DNA of 6,440 nucleotides, taken from NCBI GenBank assembly GCA_964528155.1, contig CAZGRL010000180.1:1-6440 (forward strand). Direction: 5' to 3'. The number at the start of each line of letters is the position of its first letter. Within the stretch, counting starts at the first letter, position 1. This DNA comes from G001797105 sp964528155. GTDB taxonomy: Bacteria > Chloroflexota > Anaerolineae > Anaerolineales > E44-bin32. The notes beneath the pieces are model-generated. The model did not search any database, was not told the DNA's origin, and saw only the letters and a list, made by a program, of their open reading frames with translations. Positions 5,028 through 6,440 of the stretch are shown here, in pieces. The translations under genes were made by a program, and so were the position numbers.

Positions 5028-6050
5028 GTGCGCACAGACGACTACGAATACAGCCTGCCGGGCGGCTACATTGCCCAACGTCCGGCTGACCCACGCGACT
5101 CGTCTCGGCTCATGATCATCGATCGATCGAGCAGGGATCTCCGACACGCGATCTTCAATCAACTGCCCGAGTTCTTGAAGCAGGGTGACGCCCTGGTGAT
5201 CAACGAGACACGCGTCATTCCCGCGCGGCTGATGGGGCGGAAGGTCCCATCGGGCGGGAAGGTGGAGCTGCTCCTTCTTCGGCGGCTGGAGCCCCAAGTC
5301 TGGGAGGCGCTGGCCGGGGGAAGCGGCCTCAGGCCCGGTGTTCGTGTTGCCGTCGGCGGCGGTCCTGAGGCCGAGATTGTCGAGGAACTGTCCGGCGCCC
5401 GACGGGTGGTCCGTTTCGCCCGCCCGATCTCCTCGCTCTTGGATCGAATCGGGGAAATGCCCTTGCCGCCCTACATCCACGAGCCTCTGGCCCGTCCCGA
5501 AGAGTACCAGACCGTCTTTGCCACAATTCCGGGATCGGCCGCGGCACCCACGGCGGGCCTTCATTTCACACCGGCGCTGCTTCAACGGTTGCAAGACTCA
5601 GGAGTTCACGTGGTCAAAGTCGTCCTCCACGTGGGACTGGACACGTTCCAGCCCGTGACAGAATCCGATCCTGCGGAGCACGTCATCCACAGCGAGTGGT
5701 GCCGTGTCAGTGCGGAAGCTGCGGATATGATCAATCAGGTCAAGGCGGAGGGACGGCGCGTGGTGGCTGTCGGGACGACGACGACCCGCACGCTCGAGAC
5801 GGCAGTCGCTCCGGACCTTCCAGGCCAGGCACTGAGTGCATTTGAAGGGCCAACGGATCTGTACATCCTGCCGGGGTACCAATTCAAAGTCGTTGACGCA
5901 CTCATCACCAACTTTCACCTCCCCCGCTCCACGCTGCTGATGATGGTCAGCGCCTTCGCCGGCCGCGAGCGGATCCTTACCGCATACGAGACGGCCAAGC
6001 GGATGGGATACCGCTTCTATTCGTTCGGGGATGCGATGTTGATCCTATAG
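5028..6050 (+). CDS. queA: S-adenosylmethionine:tRNA ribosyltransferase-isomerase QueA, 340 aa
   Basis: QueA transfers and isomerises the ribosyl group of S-adenosylmethionine onto 7-aminomethyl-7-deazaguanine in tRNA, making epoxyqueuosine. Family blocks in order are YEYSLPGGYIAQRP (6-19), DPRDSSRLMI (21-30), ALVINETRVIPARLMG (55-70), IGEMPLPPYI (141-150), GSAAAPTAGLHFT (169-181), HVGLDTFQPV (201-210), VVAVGTTTTRTLE (245-257), TDLYILPGYQFKVVDALITNFHLPRSTLLM (276-305) and YRFYSFGDAML (328-338). The length is typical. GTG at 5028 is three bases after the DUF2905 stop with no strong ribosome site, so termination-reinitiation coupling is likely. No tgt gene follows, unlike many queA-tgt operons; the downstream DNA is repeat-rich and non-coding. 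Confidence 0.97.
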   Translation: MRTDDYEYSLPGGYIAQRPADPRDSSRLMIIDRSSRDLRHAIFNQLPEFLKQGDALVINETRVIPARLMGRKVPSGGKVELLLLRRLEPQVWEALAGGSGLRPGVRVAVGGGPEAEIVEELSGARRVVRFARPISSLLDRIGEMPLPPYIHEPLARPEEYQTVFATIPGSAAAPTAGLHFTPALLQRLQDSGVHVVKVVLHVGLDTFQPVTESDPAEHVIHSEWCRVSAEAADMINQVKAEGRRVVAVGTTTTRTLETAVAPDLPGQALSAFEGPTDLYILPGYQFKVVDALITNFHLPRSTLLMMVSAFAGRERILTAYETAKRMGYRFYSFGDAMLIL

Positions 6051-6062
6051 CGCGTTCTCCCT

Positions 6063-6132
6063 CCCGAATGGCGCTCTGCGTTCGCATCATCGTGGGGATC
6101 ACTCGCCCCTGTCGGGGCTCGGAATGACATGG
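6063..6132 (+). repeat. Degenerate GC-rich repeat, copy 1
   Basis: The copy begins with a 33-base block at 6063-6095 that matches the block at 6245-6277 in 29 of 33 positions, giving a spacing of 182 bases. It then contains the hairpin GCCCC-TGTC-GGGGC (6105-6118) and ends in CGGAATGACATGG (6120-6132). It starts 12 bases after the queA stop, so the hairpin may also help end the operon transcript, though no T-run follows. Confidence 0.7.
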
Positions 6133-6179
6133 CCGAGGATGTCTTCAAGTGGGAAGTCCCGCCCGACCTTGTCATTCCG
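6120..6179. repeat. 13-bp inverted repeat with 34-base spacer
   Basis: CGGAATGACATGG (6120-6132) and CCTTGTCATTCCG (6167-6179) are reverse complements except for one base. The pair joins the end of repeat copy 1 to an oppositely oriented TGTCATTCCG end, as if two repeat units met head to head. Confidence 0.7.
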
Positions 6180-6244
6180 CCTGCCCGGGCCGCAGGCCAG
6201 GGAGCGCGACTCAGTTCGATCGCTCCGGGGGAGAAGACTCCAAC

Positions 6245-6358
6245 TCCGAAAGGCGGTCTGCGTTCGTATCATCGTGGCGAATCGCTGGCGGCTGAAAGGC
6301 GCCTCACCCGGCGCTGCCGGGCTTCGCGGTGCTTCCCGCGAGGGACGGAATGACACGG
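6245..6358 (+). repeat. Degenerate GC-rich repeat, copy 2
   Basis: Copy 2 starts with the block at 6245-6277 shared with copy 1. It then carries the hairpin CCCGGC-GCT-GCCGGG (6307-6321) where copy 1 has GCCCC/GGGGC, and ends in CGGAATGACACGG (6346-6358). The interior is longer than in copy 1 and the primary sequence differs there, while a hairpin is kept. A 74-codon reading frame across this region (6129-6353) is built from the repeats and is not supported as a gene. The whole of 6051-6400 shows no other gene. Confidence 0.65.
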
Positions 6359-6400
6359 AAGGGACCCGACGCCGGGCTGGGGTCAAACACGAAGGGTCGC

Positions 6401-6429
6401 TTGACATGTCACCTGGGATGTGCGAAACT
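6401..6429 (+). promoter_or_regulatory. Promoter-like sequence at the right edge
   Basis: A perfect TTGACA -35 box (6401-6406), a 17-bp spacer ending in TGc, and GAAACT (6424-6429, three of six -10 bases) resemble an extended -10 promoter pointing right. The 10-bp palindrome TGACATGTCA (6402-6411) overlaps the -35 and could be an operator half-site pair. The gene it would serve is outside the window. Confidence 0.45.
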
Positions 6430-6440
6430 GTCAGCCACGC

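Noticed and set aside
6129..6353. 74-codon plus-strand frame downstream of queA
   Set aside because: It is composed of the degenerate repeats, has no ribosome site, and has no recognisable protein character.
6051..6358. CRISPR array
   Set aside because: There are only two degenerate units, 182 bases apart, with internal hairpins. There are no regular short repeats or spacers, and no cas genes.

Overview
The window is GC-rich bacterial chromosomal DNA with predominantly GTG/TTG starts. It most resembles Chloroflexota, possibly Dehalococcoidia or a related lineage. That guess rests on the tight order ruvB - DUF2905 membrane protein - queA, the 367-residue transaldolase type, and a T-box leader in a high-GC genome. 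Actinobacteria or a high-GC Firmicutes relative cannot be excluded from the sequence alone.

Layout, left to right. Positions 1-229 hold a minus-strand promoter (TTGACC, 18 bp, TGc-TATAAT) and most of a T-box riboswitch leader. Its regulated gene lies off the left edge and is probably an aminoacyl-tRNA synthetase or another amino-acid gene. Positions 244-376 hold a fold-back inverted repeat with a perfect 24-bp core hairpin. It separates the T-box promoter from a two-gene minus-strand unit at 437-1692: a 103-residue hypothetical protein followed, with a GTGA overlap, by a 315-residue coiled-coil/HEAT-repeat protein. The 1693-1813 gap is divergent and leads into the plus-strand genes tal (transaldolase) and an OsmC-family peroxidase gene. 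A 263-bp gap with three small hairpins precedes the ruvB - DUF2905 - queA operon at 3752-6050. The last 390 bases contain no credible gene. They hold two degenerate copies of a GC-rich repeat ending in CGGAATGACA, and at the edge a promoter-like sequence pointing right.

Functionally the window is mostly housekeeping: non-oxidative pentose-phosphate metabolism (tal), hydroperoxide detoxification (osmC), Holliday-junction branch migration (ruvB) and tRNA queuosine synthesis (queA). The less ordinary parts are regulatory: the T-box leader, a ruvB transcript that is probably leaderless, a small ORF with a strong ribosome-binding site overlapping the tal start, and the fold-back element. I did not find a new defence or mobile system.
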